The position numbers and the translations under genes were made by a program. From contig CAYUSB010000043.1 in assembly GCA_964447205.1 (NCBI GenBank), positions 1 to 64,000 of the forward strand: a stretch of 64,000 nt of DNA, given 5' to 3'. The notes under the pieces were generated by a model. The model was not told where the DNA came from. It was given only the letters and a program-made list of their open reading frames with translations, and searched no databases. Positions 26,786 through 35,066 of this stretch are shown one piece after another; the first letter of the stretch is position 1; each line of letters opens with the position of its first letter. The DNA is from JAEUKH01 sp964447205. Its GTDB lineage: Bacteria; Myxococcota_A; Polyangia; Polyangiales; Ga0077539.

Positions 26786-27279
26786 AGAGCGTTGCCGACC
26801 GCCAGGCTGAGATTGGCGCCATCGGGGAAGGTCACGCGGATGTCCAGCTTTCCTCCGAGGGCCTCAATGGCCTTGCGGAGGGTGCTGACCTGGACTTCCT
26901 CGCGATGTTCGAGCTTGGAGAGCGCAGGCTGTGAAGTACCAAGCCGCGCGGCAAGGTCCTTCTGCGAGACCTTACGAAACTCTCGAATCGCGCGGAGCGA
27001 GTTGGCCTCCTCGGCAAGGAGCCACTGAACGATGCGCCGACCCGCATCCTCCCAGTTGTCGAATCCCTCGTCCGCAAGGTCAACGAGATCGTTGTCCTTC
27101 GTGACCGAGATCCCGAAGGTGCTTGGGGCACGGTGCTCGATGACAACGTGGCGGTCGCCACAGAAGCAGTCGAGGAACGATGGAACCTCGGATGAGGCAG
27201 GAATGTCCAGAACGCAACGTACGTCAGGGATGCTGCGCTTGATGTAATCACTCAGAAGGGAAAGTGCGTGCATTTTCAT
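26776..27279 (-). CDS. XRE-family helix-turn-helix regulator (antitoxin-like)
   Basis: 167 residues from ATG 27279; ATG 27273 is an alternative. The C-terminal third is a Cro/CI-type HTH (VSQKDLAARLGTSQPALSKLE). About 95 N-terminal residues form a separate domain of unknown function (SIPDVRCVLDIPASS, DRHVVIEHRAPSTFGIS). Codon use is plainly less GC-biased than its neighbours, suggesting horizontal acquisition. A gene on the same strand ends 55 nt upstream, so the pair resembles an autoregulated toxin-antitoxin operon, with the HTH protein as regulator. A palindromic GTGATGTTCAC (27283-27293) lies just before the start codon and may be its operator. Confidence 0.8.
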   Translation of the reverse strand: MKMHALSLLSDYIKRSIPDVRCVLDIPASSEVPSFLDCFCGDRHVVIEHRAPSTFGISVTKDNDLVDLADEGFDNWEDAGRRIVQWLLAEEANSLRAIREFRKVSQKDLAARLGTSQPALSKLEHREEVQVSTLRKAIEALGGKLDIRVTFPDGANLSLAVGNALVK

Positions 27280-27334
27280 AGTGTGATGTTCACTGTGACG
27301 AGGATGGTGGAGTGAAGGCTGTCGTCCTGGGCAA

Positions 27335-27678
27335 TCAGAGGTAGCCACCGTCAGCGCCCGCCTTCCTGAACAGAATCGTGCCGTCTAGTTTGGCGATCTC
27401 AATCGCCCCGTTCGGCCCGATATAGGTTATGTGATACTTGTGTCGATAGCAGGTGACGCCTGTACGTCGCTGAGGATCGGGCCGTGCGAACTCCGGGCCG
27501 GGTGGGTACATGCGTCCGTCGGTCTCCCAGGTGTCTGGGTTGTAGGGCGCACCAGAGTGCGCGTCTTCGACGGCATTCAGAGTGTCTGTGACGAGGGCAG
27601 TGCTGAGGCTGCCCCGGCCGCCGCCGGAGCCGAGGCGAGATCGGCGTAGAAGAGATGCAGGCGTTCCTGTTTGTTCAA
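27335..27678 (-). CDS. Hypothetical protein upstream of the XRE gene, probably frameshifted
   Basis: Only the C-terminal frame is unambiguous: from about 27600 to the stop it reads NAVEDAHSGAPYNPDTWE, later HKYHITYIGPNGAIEIAKL and FRKAGADGGYL. The only ATG in that frame is at 27511, giving 58 residues. A different frame opens at TTG 27678, just downstream of the promoter, with protein-like MNKQERLHLFYADLA, but stops at 27577. The simplest reading is one gene with a frameshift near 27600-27630. No family is recognised. Its position before an XRE regulator suggests the toxin slot of a toxin-antitoxin pair. Confidence 0.4.
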
Positions 27679-27687
27679 GGTAGGGGG

Positions 27688-27715
27688 AGTATAACCTATG
27701 GGTTAATCGTGTCAA
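27688..27715 (-). promoter_or_regulatory. Consensus sigma70 promoter with internal palindrome
   Basis: On the minus strand TTGACA (27715-27710) and TATACT (27693-27688) are separated by 16 nt, close to the housekeeping consensus and rare in this GC-rich sequence. Between them lies TAACC-CATA-GGTTA, a palindrome with 5-nt arms placed where a repressor would block RNA polymerase. It should drive the hypothetical gene and the XRE gene. Confidence 0.7.
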
Positions 27716-27973
27716 GGCCGTCCCCCGGCCCGGAGCTCGACGCGGGGATCCCGTCGGCGTGCCCTTCCCCGGAGCGCGGGCAGTCGTCGTTCAGCAGTCG
27801 TTCGCCGATGCGTTGTGCTTCGGCGTACCGCCGCGGGGAGGTCGATGGCCGGTCCCTCGCAATGTCGTCGCGCCGGGTCGCCGCCCGCGCGAACAAAAGG
27901 CTTGCCCTCGGCGCGTCACCTGTGGCGAGCTCGGTCCTGCGTTCGTCAATCCTCCGGGGAAGGAGCATCTCTC

Positions 27974-28810
27974 ATGGACTCAGCCGTCTCGTCTGCCGTG
28001 ATCGATCCCAAGCGTGCTGCGGAGGTGTTCGAAGCCCTCCAGACCACCTATGCGGCGCTTCCTGCGAAGGTCGTCTACCGCGGGACCCTCAACCTCACTC
28101 GGGCGGCCATCAACGCCCTCGCGGCGGTTCCGCACCTGCGGGCCGCGTCGGGGCGCATCCTCGCGGAGCTGCCCGCCGCCCAGGCCGACATCGCCGACCG
28201 GCTCTTTGAGGCCGCCCTCGCCGCCTTCCACGCCGACCTGCTGCGAGGCGGCTCCGAAGATGCCCTCTTCGCCGACATCTCCGTCGAAGCCTTCGCCCTC
28301 CGGGATGCGCTGGTGGCCGTGATGGTGGGGCTCATCGGTCGCAAGCGGGTTCCGGACGAGTACCTCGAGGACGTGACCCCGGGCACGGGCTACGAAGACC
28401 TCGCCCAGGACCTCGGTAAGCTCGCCATTCGGTTCCGGAAGCATTGGGCTGATTTGAAGGGTCGAGTGGATGTCGAGCCTGCCGAGATCGACAAGGCCGA
28501 GGAGTTTTCGACGACGATCGTGACCCGGCTGGCGGGTCGTCGGAGCGCTGCCCTGCCCGATCCCACGGCCGAGGCCTCCGTCGCGGAACAGCAGGCCCGC
28601 GCGGCGACCCTCCTGCGGCAGACGCACGACCACGCCCGCAAGGTGGGCACGTGGTTGTTCTGGGACGATCCCGAGGGCGTCGACGCGAAGGTGCCCAGCC
28701 TCGCGTCCGGACGGGGTCGGTCGGCGGCCGCGAAGGCGGTTCCGGCGGTGGAGCCGAAGGAGGAGCCGGTCAAGCCCGCGTCCGAGGCGGACAAGCCGGG
28801 CGAGGGCTGA
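27974..28810 (+). CDS. Hypothetical helical protein
   Basis: 278 residues from ATG 27974 with a good AAGGAG site 8 nt upstream. Mostly alpha-helical and Ala/Leu-rich, no signal or membrane segment, ending in a Lys/Glu/Pro-rich tail. The segment EDVTPGTGYEDLAQDLGKL stands out and is shared with the remnant at 26650. I do not recognise a family. Confidence 0.7.
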   Translation: MDSAVSSAVIDPKRAAEVFEALQTTYAALPAKVVYRGTLNLTRAAINALAAVPHLRAASGRILAELPAAQADIADRLFEAALAAFHADLLRGGSEDALFADISVEAFALRDALVAVMVGLIGRKRVPDEYLEDVTPGTGYEDLAQDLGKLAIRFRKHWADLKGRVDVEPAEIDKAEEFSTTIVTRLAGRRSAALPDPTAEASVAEQQARAATLLRQTHDHARKVGTWLFWDDPEGVDAKVPSLASGRGRSAAAKAVPAVEPKEEPVKPASEADKPGEG

Positions 28811-28972
28811 CGGGCAAAGGTCGACCTTTGCCGGGAGGCTGGGGGATGGCTCCGGGCAAAGGTTTACCTTCGGCGGAAGCTGGTCGGTAGCTTCCGGGCG
28901 AAGGTTTACCTTCGGCGGGAAGCTGACAGGCGGCTTCCGGCAAAGGTTTACCTTCGACGGGAGGCGGGCAGG
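28811..28972. repeat. Intergenic array of four 42-bp units with AAGGTNNACCTT palindromes
   Basis: The 12-bp palindrome AAGGT-NN-ACCTT occurs at 28817, 28859, 28901 and 28943, exactly 42 bp apart each time. Units two and three also hold a second hairpin (GAAGCT/AGCTTC and GGAAGC/GCTTCC). In the first unit the palindrome extends to a perfect 20 bp at 28813-28832, immediately after the upstream stop codon. The rest of the gap to 29157 shows no gene I can support. Confidence 0.8.
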
Positions 28973-29157
28973 AGGTGCTGGGCGAGGGAGGGGGTCGGTG
29001 AGGGCTCACGGGGGGACCACACGGCTTTGGCCTCTCCACCGCCGTGGACGGTGGGGCCTGTCGCGCGGCCATGACCAGTCGAATGGCCATCCCGGGTTGG
29101 CCTGACCGTTGCTTTTCGACACCCAACGTATCGTCCTCAAACAGCCCGGGTGACACC

Positions 29158-30252
29158 ATGAAGAGCCAGCACCTCGCCCTCGCCGGTCTGCTCGCCGCGT
29201 CGATGGCGTGCAGCGGGGCCCCCGACCCAAGCACCGCGAACGACGGGGGAATTGACGTGGCTCCCGCGGAGGCGCGCACCTTCGACTACGTGGTCTCGGC
29301 CCTTGGTATCGAGGACTCGAACGAGCTGTGGGATAGAGGTGTGAGCGGCTTCAACGTCGACGGTCGATTCTCGACTCACCGATCGAGGCAGCTCCTCGAT
29401 TGCGACCGGGTCGACTCCGTCTCTCCCCTCGACAGCGATCAGAACATGGGGTCCTGTGTCACGGGCATGCCCGGCGGCGGGGCTGGCTGTCTGGGCGGGG
29501 TCGACAACCAGCTCCCCGAGCTCACCTACACGATCATTTCGCTTCGCTCCAACACCGACCCGCGCGAGCAGTTGCAGCGACGCATCGCGCGGGGAACGCT
29601 CGCGGTGCTCGTACGGGTGGAGGGAGTCAACGGCGAACCGAGCCCGACCCTGTACGACGATCACGTCACGGTGACCGTGTATCCATTCGCGAGGCCCATG
29701 AATGGCCGTTGTTTCGTGGCCGGACAGCCAGGTCAGCGGTTCCAGATCGATTCCGAATCCCTCGTCAGCGACGGGTCGCGACCCCGGTACCGCTTTGAAG
29801 GAAGCATCGTCAGGGGCCGACTGCGTGTGTCGGACACCGACTACACGCGGCCCGGCCTGATCCTCTCCATCCCGCTCGATGACACGGTCAGCCTCTCGTT
29901 CAGACTCTATGGGTTTCAGTTCCGAGCCAACCTCGGCATCCTCGGCGCGACGGGCGGCAACCTCGGAGGCTTCGTCCTCTACCCGGAGTTCGCCCAGACC
30001 CTCCTGGACACACCGGGCGCCGTCTCCCGCGAGGTCCTACCTTCTACCGTGCGAAGTCTCCTCCGCGGGTTCGCCGACATCGCCACCGACGCCGAAAACC
30101 GGCCGGGCGTTGGCGGCTGTGCCGGCCCCGATCGCGGCGGTCTCGGAATCGGCATGGCGTTTACCCTCACCGCAGTGGTCATCGACCCCACGGTCGCACG
30201 CGATGGGCCCGTGGTCGACTGCGACGCCGGGGTTGGTGGGGACGGGGGCTGA
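29158..30252 (+). CDS. Lipoprotein of unknown function
   Basis: 364 residues from ATG 29158. The signal peptide ends in a lipobox-like SMACSG. The mature protein is beta-rich, with several Cys pairs (LLDCDRVD, GSCVTG, GGCAGPDRGG) and no recognisable catalytic motif. The ending VVDCDAGVGGDGG resembles other myxobacterial lipoproteins that test counts or fractions, but no function follows. Confidence 0.78.
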   Translation: MKSQHLALAGLLAASMACSGAPDPSTANDGGIDVAPAEARTFDYVVSALGIEDSNELWDRGVSGFNVDGRFSTHRSRQLLDCDRVDSVSPLDSDQNMGSCVTGMPGGGAGCLGGVDNQLPELTYTIISLRSNTDPREQLQRRIARGTLAVLVRVEGVNGEPSPTLYDDHVTVTVYPFARPMNGRCFVAGQPGQRFQIDSESLVSDGSRPRYRFEGSIVRGRLRVSDTDYTRPGLILSIPLDDTVSLSFRLYGFQFRANLGILGATGGNLGGFVLYPEFAQTLLDTPGAVSREVLPSTVRSLLRGFADIATDAENRPGVGGCAGPDRGGLGIGMAFTLTAVVIDPTVARDGPVVDCDAGVGGDGG

Positions 30253-30299
30253 AGCACGGCGACCCTCGAACAGCGCTCCGCTCCGCGTGCGGGCGCGCG

Positions 30300-31046
30300 C
30301 TACGCGTCCTCTGCGAAGACCGCGGCGACCGTCGAGGCGCCAACGGCGCGCACGATCCACGCCTGGAGCTGATCGGGGTCGTCGCAGGCCGTGATGCGCG
30401 TGTCGGCGTCGGCGGTGCACACGAGACCCCGCGCAGCGAGGAGCGCCCGCAGGGTCTGCCGATTGGCGGCGAGCTGGCCCTCCCGGACCCCCTCCTTGCG
30501 GCCCTCGTTGACCCCTTCCTCTCGCTGGCGCTCCAGGGCCTTGAGGAGGACGGGGTTGCGTCGTTCGAGCAGGGCCCGGGCGACGGTGTCGTCGGCGAGC
30601 ACACGGTCGATGAGCGCGGCGGCGGGGATGGCGACGGAGAAACACGGGTCGACGATCTCCGCCTTGCCCGGGAGCATGCGCCACATGTCGCCGTCGGCGT
30701 CCCACTCGTGCACGAGTCGGCGCGCGACGCTGACGTCGAAGACCCTTCGAACGCCGCGGGCCACGAAGTGGCGGGCTTTCTTGGTGACGTGGGCGAGTTC
30801 CTCGCTGTCGCACACCTCGAAGACGACCTCCTCCTGTTTGCGTCCGCCCGTCTCGGGGTCGACGCCTTCGGGGAAGATGCTCACGTCGGGGGCGAGGTCA
30901 TTGTTGGCGTCGACGCGGGTGAGCATGTCCACGGCCCCCTCGTAGCCCGCGGCGAGGGTCCCGGCGAACACATGGGCGGCGGCGAAGTGCCGGGTCGCGT
31001 GGGGTTCGTTCGCCCCCATGGTCTCGACCCGAACCCCGTCTACCAT
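30300..31046 (-). CDS. Uma2-family PD-(D/E)XK-type protein, N-terminus uncertain
   Basis: 248 residues from ATG 31046. The Uma2 nuclease-like core is NNDLAPDVSIFP followed by EEVVFEVCDSEELAH. A Gly/Glu/Arg linker (EGVNEGRKEGVREG) leads to a C-terminal tail ending TVAAVFAEDA that closely matches the upstream gene. Family-like residues (DARLVEPETHTQ) continue upstream of this ATG without another ATG, GTG or TTG before the preceding gene ends. A separate ATG at 31186, overlapping the preceding stop, opens MTTSRTSPTRLFAPG and then stops. A frameshift near 31125 is therefore likely, or this is an N-terminally shortened product. Confidence 0.6.
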   Translation of the reverse strand: MVDGVRVETMGANEPHATRHFAAAHVFAGTLAAGYEGAVDMLTRVDANNDLAPDVSIFPEGVDPETGGRKQEEVVFEVCDSEELAHVTKKARHFVARGVRRVFDVSVARRLVHEWDADGDMWRMLPGKAEIVDPCFSVAIPAAALIDRVLADDTVARALLERRNPVLLKALERQREEGVNEGRKEGVREGQLAANRQTLRALLAARGLVCTADADTRITACDDPDQLQAWIVRAVGASTVAAVFAEDA

Positions 31047-31182
31047 CTGCGTGTGCGTCTCGGGCTCGACGAGCCGCGCGTCGACGGGAGGCAGCGGGTC
31101 GTGTCGGCCGGGGCCCGTGCAGTCCCCTATGGGCCGGAGACACCCGGCGCGAAGAGCCGCGTGGGTGAGGTACGCGAAGTGG

Positions 31183-32115
31183 TCATCCCGCGTCCTCCGT
31201 GAAGACCGCGGCGACCGTCGGGGCGGTGACGGCACGCACGAGCCAGCGGTCGAGGGGGGCGAACCTGGTGCAACTCAGGATGCGCGCGCGGCTCGCCTCG
31301 TCGACGACGAGCCCGCGGGCCTGGAGCACCGTGATCACAGCCTCGGCTTGGTTGCGGAGCACTGCCCTGGCAGCTTCGAGGGCCTTTGCACGGGCCTCCG
31401 CGGCCGCCATGCGGGCCTCGAGGTCCTGTAGGAGCGCTTCGTCGGCCGGGCTGATCGGAAACTTGTTGGGGGTGAGCATGATCATCTCCCGGAGCACGTT
31501 GAGGAGTTTGTCGTCGAGCATGGAGAGCATCGCGCGCAGCAGGCGGGCGCGCAACTCAGGGTCGGTGGAGGGGGAGAAGATCTGCGCGAAGGCTGCGCGG
31601 ACGACCTTCTGGGCCGGGCGGCCCTTCTGATCGTGCACGGCCCACGCGGCCATCACGGCCAGCTCGGGGCGGTCCGCGGCGAGCAGGCGATCGACCGCGT
31701 CGCGCGTGAGCAGTAGGACGCGGGGGCGGAGGGCGAGGTGGGTTCCACCGGGGCCGGTGGCGTGGGCGATCGAGCGGGCCCAGTCGGCCACGCTCGCGTC
31801 GTGGGTGATGACGAGGAGGTCTCCCGTCGTGCGGCGGGCGTCGTAGAGCAGGGCCGTCGCAGCGAGCCAGCGCCACTGTTTGTCCGGGTCGACCCCAAGC
31901 TGAACCTCCACCAGCACCCAGTGCCCGGTCAGCCCACCCTCGACCAGCAGGAGGTCGGGGCGCACCTCCACGGGGTTGGCCACCCGCAGGGTCGCGTCGT
32001 CGGGAACGAGGGGACCGGGCAGGGGCGCGAGGCCCATGGTGTCCAGCAGGAGGTTGAGCAGAGCGGGGGAGTCCCGCAGAAGGGTCACCAGGGTTTCATG
32101 CGCGGGGCTCGGCAT
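31183..32115 (-). CDS. Rpn-like PD-(D/E)XK nuclease-family protein
   Basis: 310 residues from ATG 32115. The nuclease-like core is RPDLLLVEGG then WVLVEVQLGVDPDK, fitting the Asp and Glu-x-Gln positions of PD-(D/E)XK proteins. Later helical regions lead to a coiled Ala/Glu stretch and a C-terminal module (GLVVDEASRARILSC, LDRWLVRAV, TVAAVFTEDAG) shared with the next gene. Such proteins are abundant in myxobacteria; whether they are active nucleases is unknown. Its stop overlaps a possible ATG of the following gene. Confidence 0.7.
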   Translation of the reverse strand: MPSPAHETLVTLLRDSPALLNLLLDTMGLAPLPGPLVPDDATLRVANPVEVRPDLLLVEGGLTGHWVLVEVQLGVDPDKQWRWLAATALLYDARRTTGDLLVITHDASVADWARSIAHATGPGGTHLALRPRVLLLTRDAVDRLLAADRPELAVMAAWAVHDQKGRPAQKVVRAAFAQIFSPSTDPELRARLLRAMLSMLDDKLLNVLREMIMLTPNKFPISPADEALLQDLEARMAAAEARAKALEAARAVLRNQAEAVITVLQARGLVVDEASRARILSCTRFAPLDRWLVRAVTAPTVAAVFTEDAG

Positions 32116-32187
32116 GGCAGAGCCCCTGTGCACCGGCCAGGCCAGGGCTGAACTGCTTGGATTTACAGCTGTTTGTGAGGGCGCTTC

Positions 32188-32234
32188 TGTCCAGATTGGG
32201 TGTCCACTGCTGTCCGCGGGTGTCCGTGGACAGC
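32188..32234. promoter_or_regulatory. Phased TGTCC repeats upstream of the Rpn-like gene
   Basis: TGTCC occurs at 32188, 32201, 32211 and 32221, the last three at 10-bp intervals. GCTGTCC (32209-32215) and GGACAGC (32228-32234) form a 7-bp inverted repeat. It lies about 75-120 nt upstream of ATG 32115 and is a candidate regulator-binding site. Confidence 0.4.
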
Positions 32235-32301
32235 CGGACCGTGGGGCCGTAGGAGGGCTCGCTCCTCGCTGCGGGGCCCGGCGACGACGTACGGCACGGC
32301 C

Positions 32302-33480
32302 CTACCCCTCCGGCGGCCGCACCCGCATCGAGATCAGGTCCAGCCTGCGCCCCGCCTCGATCACCGCCCGCGGGTAGAAGGTCCGCCGCCAATAGATCCC
32401 CTGGTCTCTCCAGGCCCGCAGCCCCGCGCGCAGCGTGAGGGCCCCCAGGAGGGCCTCCCCGAGGGGCCACAGCAGCGCGCCCCGCACGGGCCCGTCGAAG
32501 CGCCGGGTGAGCACCCCGTGGGTCGCCGTCGCGACCACCAGCGTCGCCGCGCCCACCATCGCCGTCACGCCCCCCGAGGCCAGGGCCCCCGTTGGCACCA
32601 CCACGTCGAGGGTCGTCGGCAAGAGCGCGAAGAGCACCGTGCGCCACCACGAGAACCCGAGCATCCCGCCGCCCTTGTCCGCGCTGCGCGCGATGGCCCC
32701 GAGGGAGTCCATGAACACCAGGTGCACGTCGGCGTGGCCCGCCAGCAAGCGGCACCGCGCGCCTCGGGCCTTCAGGTAGGCGCCCAGGGCCACGTCGTCG
32801 GCGACCTCCATGCGCAGGTGCCCGAGGACGTCGCTCTCCACCAGCATCGACCGGCGCACCAGCGTGAAGGCCCCGACGCTCATCCCCACGCCGCTCGCGT
32901 CGTCGTTGGCCCTCCACGCCCGACCCGACAACGTCAACACCCGGAGCATCGCGCTCAGGGCCGCGTCGACGAGCGAGCTCACCGGCTGCATGCGGGGAAA
33001 CACCGCGACGAGGTCGATGCCGCCCGCCTCCGCCCAGGCCACGAGGCGCTCCAGGGTTCCGGGCTCGAGGTGTACGTCGGCGTCGCTGAGGAGCACCCAC
33101 TCGCCCGTGACGCGCTCCAGCCCAAGGGCCATCGCGTGGACCTTGCCGAGCCACCCGTCGGGCAACTCGGTGATGTGCAGGGCGACCACCCGCGGGTCTC
33201 TCGCGGCAGCGCGGTCGAGGATGGTCCCCGTCTCGTCATGGGAGCGGTCGTCGATGGCCACCACCTCCGGCGCGGGGTACCCGCAGGCGAGCTTCGACGC
33301 GAGGGCGCCCTCGACGTATAGCCCCTCGTCGCGCGCCGGGACGATGAGCGACACCTTCGGCCACACGTCGCGGGAGGGCCCGGGCAGCGACGCGACCACC
33401 GGGACCGCTGCCCGGATACGAAACGCGAGCGCGAGCTGGAGGCACCAGCCGAGCAGCAGGAGGCTTGTAAGAATCAACAC
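32302..33480 (-). CDS. Membrane-bound GT2-family glycosyltransferase
   Basis: 392 residues. An N-terminal membrane segment (1-20) precedes a GT-A domain with VSLIVPARDEG, AIDDRSHDET and LLSDADVH (the DxD-type metal site). A second catalytic region contains ADDVALGAYLK. Two or three membrane spans follow. Similar proteins include the HpnB-type enzymes and sugar transferases for envelope lipids; the acceptor here is unknown. No polysaccharide cluster surrounds it. Confidence 0.85.
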   Translation of the reverse strand: MLILTSLLLLGWCLQLALAFRIRAAVPVVASLPGPSRDVWPKVSLIVPARDEGLYVEGALASKLACGYPAPEVVAIDDRSHDETGTILDRAAARDPRVVALHITELPDGWLGKVHAMALGLERVTGEWVLLSDADVHLEPGTLERLVAWAEAGGIDLVAVFPRMQPVSSLVDAALSAMLRVLTLSGRAWRANDDASGVGMSVGAFTLVRRSMLVESDVLGHLRMEVADDVALGAYLKARGARCRLLAGHADVHLVFMDSLGAIARSADKGGGMLGFSWWRTVLFALLPTTLDVVVPTGALASGGVTAMVGAATLVVATATHGVLTRRFDGPVRGALLWPLGEALLGALTLRAGLRAWRDQGIYWRRTFYPRAVIEAGRRLDLISMRVRPPEG

Positions 33481-33729
33481 CCGTCGCCCTCCGGTCTGGC
33501 GTCACCCGCACGGACCCCGAACCGGCCCGAGGCGGAGAACGTCCCGACGGTACCGCGTGCTTCCCGCCTCCACAGCCTTTCGGGTTCGCGGAGGGTGTGC
33601 CGGGATGCGGGGCGGCCGCAGTAGACAATCTGCGCCATGGGCGTACTGTCATCGCCAGCTTGAGGGGGGCGAGCGCGCAGGGGCGTTCTCAACACGACCG
33701 CAACCCGTTGGAGTGCAGGGCCCATCGCG

Positions 33730-34974
33730 ATGCAGCAGAGAGCGACGACGTTGCAGGTCCTCGAGGCGGCACGGATGCAGCTCGCGCGGCTCAAACGCGC
33801 AGAGAGCGACGGCCTGCCCCGGCTGCTCGACCGGGCCCTGGAGATCTGCTCCCGGGCCCTGGGCGTCGGGCGGGTGGGCGTGTGGCTGCTCGACCCTGCC
33901 ATCCCAGGGCTCCGTTGCGTGCACCTGCACGACACCGAAGACCCCACCGCCACGACCGGCCGGGTGCTGCACGAGGCCGACCTCGGCGTGTATGCGGCCT
34001 CCATGGTGGCCCGCAACTACATCGCCTCCCGCGACGTGCGCCTCGACCCGCAGACCGCCCACCTCGTGGCCCACTACTTCGCGGACCACAACATCGTCTC
34101 GACGCTCGATGTGCCCTTCTACCGGGACGGCGAGGTCATCGGGGTGATCTGCCACGAGCATCGCGGAGAGCCCCGCGACTGGACCGCCGCCGAGGCGGGC
34201 TTCGTGCAATGCGTCGCCGAGATCGTGTCCCACGCTCTCACCACGGACGTCCTCATCTCCGCCCTCGAGACCCTCCACGCGCTGGAGCATTCGCGTGAGG
34301 AGGCCCTGCGCGAGAGCGCCCTCGCACGCGTCGCCCGAGGCATCGCCCACGACCTCGGCAACACGTTGCAGTCCATCGCGCTCCAGGCGGAGTGCCTGCG
34401 CCTGGTGGCCGACGACGGCCAGAGCGTACGGGAGGCCGTCGCGCGCATCCTCGACCTGGGGCGCCACGCGAAGGCGATCCTCAAGGGCATTCGCGACTAC
34501 GCCGAGGGCGATCATGGCGCGCCGTCGCCGGTCACCGTCGATGTCGCCCTCGACCGGGCCCACGGGACGCTGCGTGCCCTGGCAGGCGAAGACCGGGCCG
34601 TGACCCTCTCGCGCGGCGCGCCCGACGCGGTGGCGATGGTGAGCCCGACGGGGTTGGAGCGGGCCCTGGCCAACCTGGTGATCAACGCCCGCGAGGCGAC
34701 GGGACCGGGTGGGGTCATCGCCATCGCGTCGTGGGTCGAGGGCGACGCGGTGTGTGTCGAGGTTCGGGATGATGGGCACGGGATGGACGAGGAGACGCGG
34801 GGGAGGGTGTTTGAGCCGTTCTTCAGCACCCACGTCGACGATGCCCAGCGCGGGTTTGGGTTGTCCATCGTGGCCGCGGTGGTCCGCACCGGGGGAGGCT
34901 CGGTGGAGGTCGAGAGCGCCGTCGGGGCGGGAGCCCGTTTTGTGATGCGACTTCCGCGGGTCCCGCGCGACTGA
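33730..34974 (+). CDS. GAF-domain sensor histidine kinase
   Basis: 414 residues. A cytosolic GAF domain spans ~30-175 (LEICSRALGVGRVGVWLLD, GVICHEHRGEPRDWT). The dimerisation helix contains IAHDLGNTLQS with phospho-acceptor His at about residue 207. The HATPase region shows VINAREATGPGG (N box), DDGHGMDEE (G1) and GFGLSIVAAV (G2). No membrane segment and no adjacent response regulator, so it is an orphan kinase. No signal can be inferred. Confidence 0.9.
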   Translation: MQQRATTLQVLEAARMQLARLKRAESDGLPRLLDRALEICSRALGVGRVGVWLLDPAIPGLRCVHLHDTEDPTATTGRVLHEADLGVYAASMVARNYIASRDVRLDPQTAHLVAHYFADHNIVSTLDVPFYRDGEVIGVICHEHRGEPRDWTAAEAGFVQCVAEIVSHALTTDVLISALETLHALEHSREEALRESALARVARGIAHDLGNTLQSIALQAECLRLVADDGQSVREAVARILDLGRHAKAILKGIRDYAEGDHGAPSPVTVDVALDRAHGTLRALAGEDRAVTLSRGAPDAVAMVSPTGLERALANLVINAREATGPGGVIAIASWVEGDAVCVEVRDDGHGMDEETRGRVFEPFFSTHVDDAQRGFGLSIVAAVVRTGGGSVEVESAVGAGARFVMRLPRVPRD

Positions 34975-35066
34975 GAGGGCGCATCTCGGGACCACAGGCC
35001 CCCGCGTGCTACCGTGCCTGTCGAAAACCGGGTCTGGGCCCACCGGGCCGAGTTGGGGTGCAATCG

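Noticed and set aside
28770..29279. Minus-strand frame with a 14-residue EGKPLP-type repeat
   Set aside because: The 42-nt period of the intergenic array is divisible by three, so a repeat peptide appears automatically. The frame runs into the opposite-strand lipoprotein gene and has no start signal.
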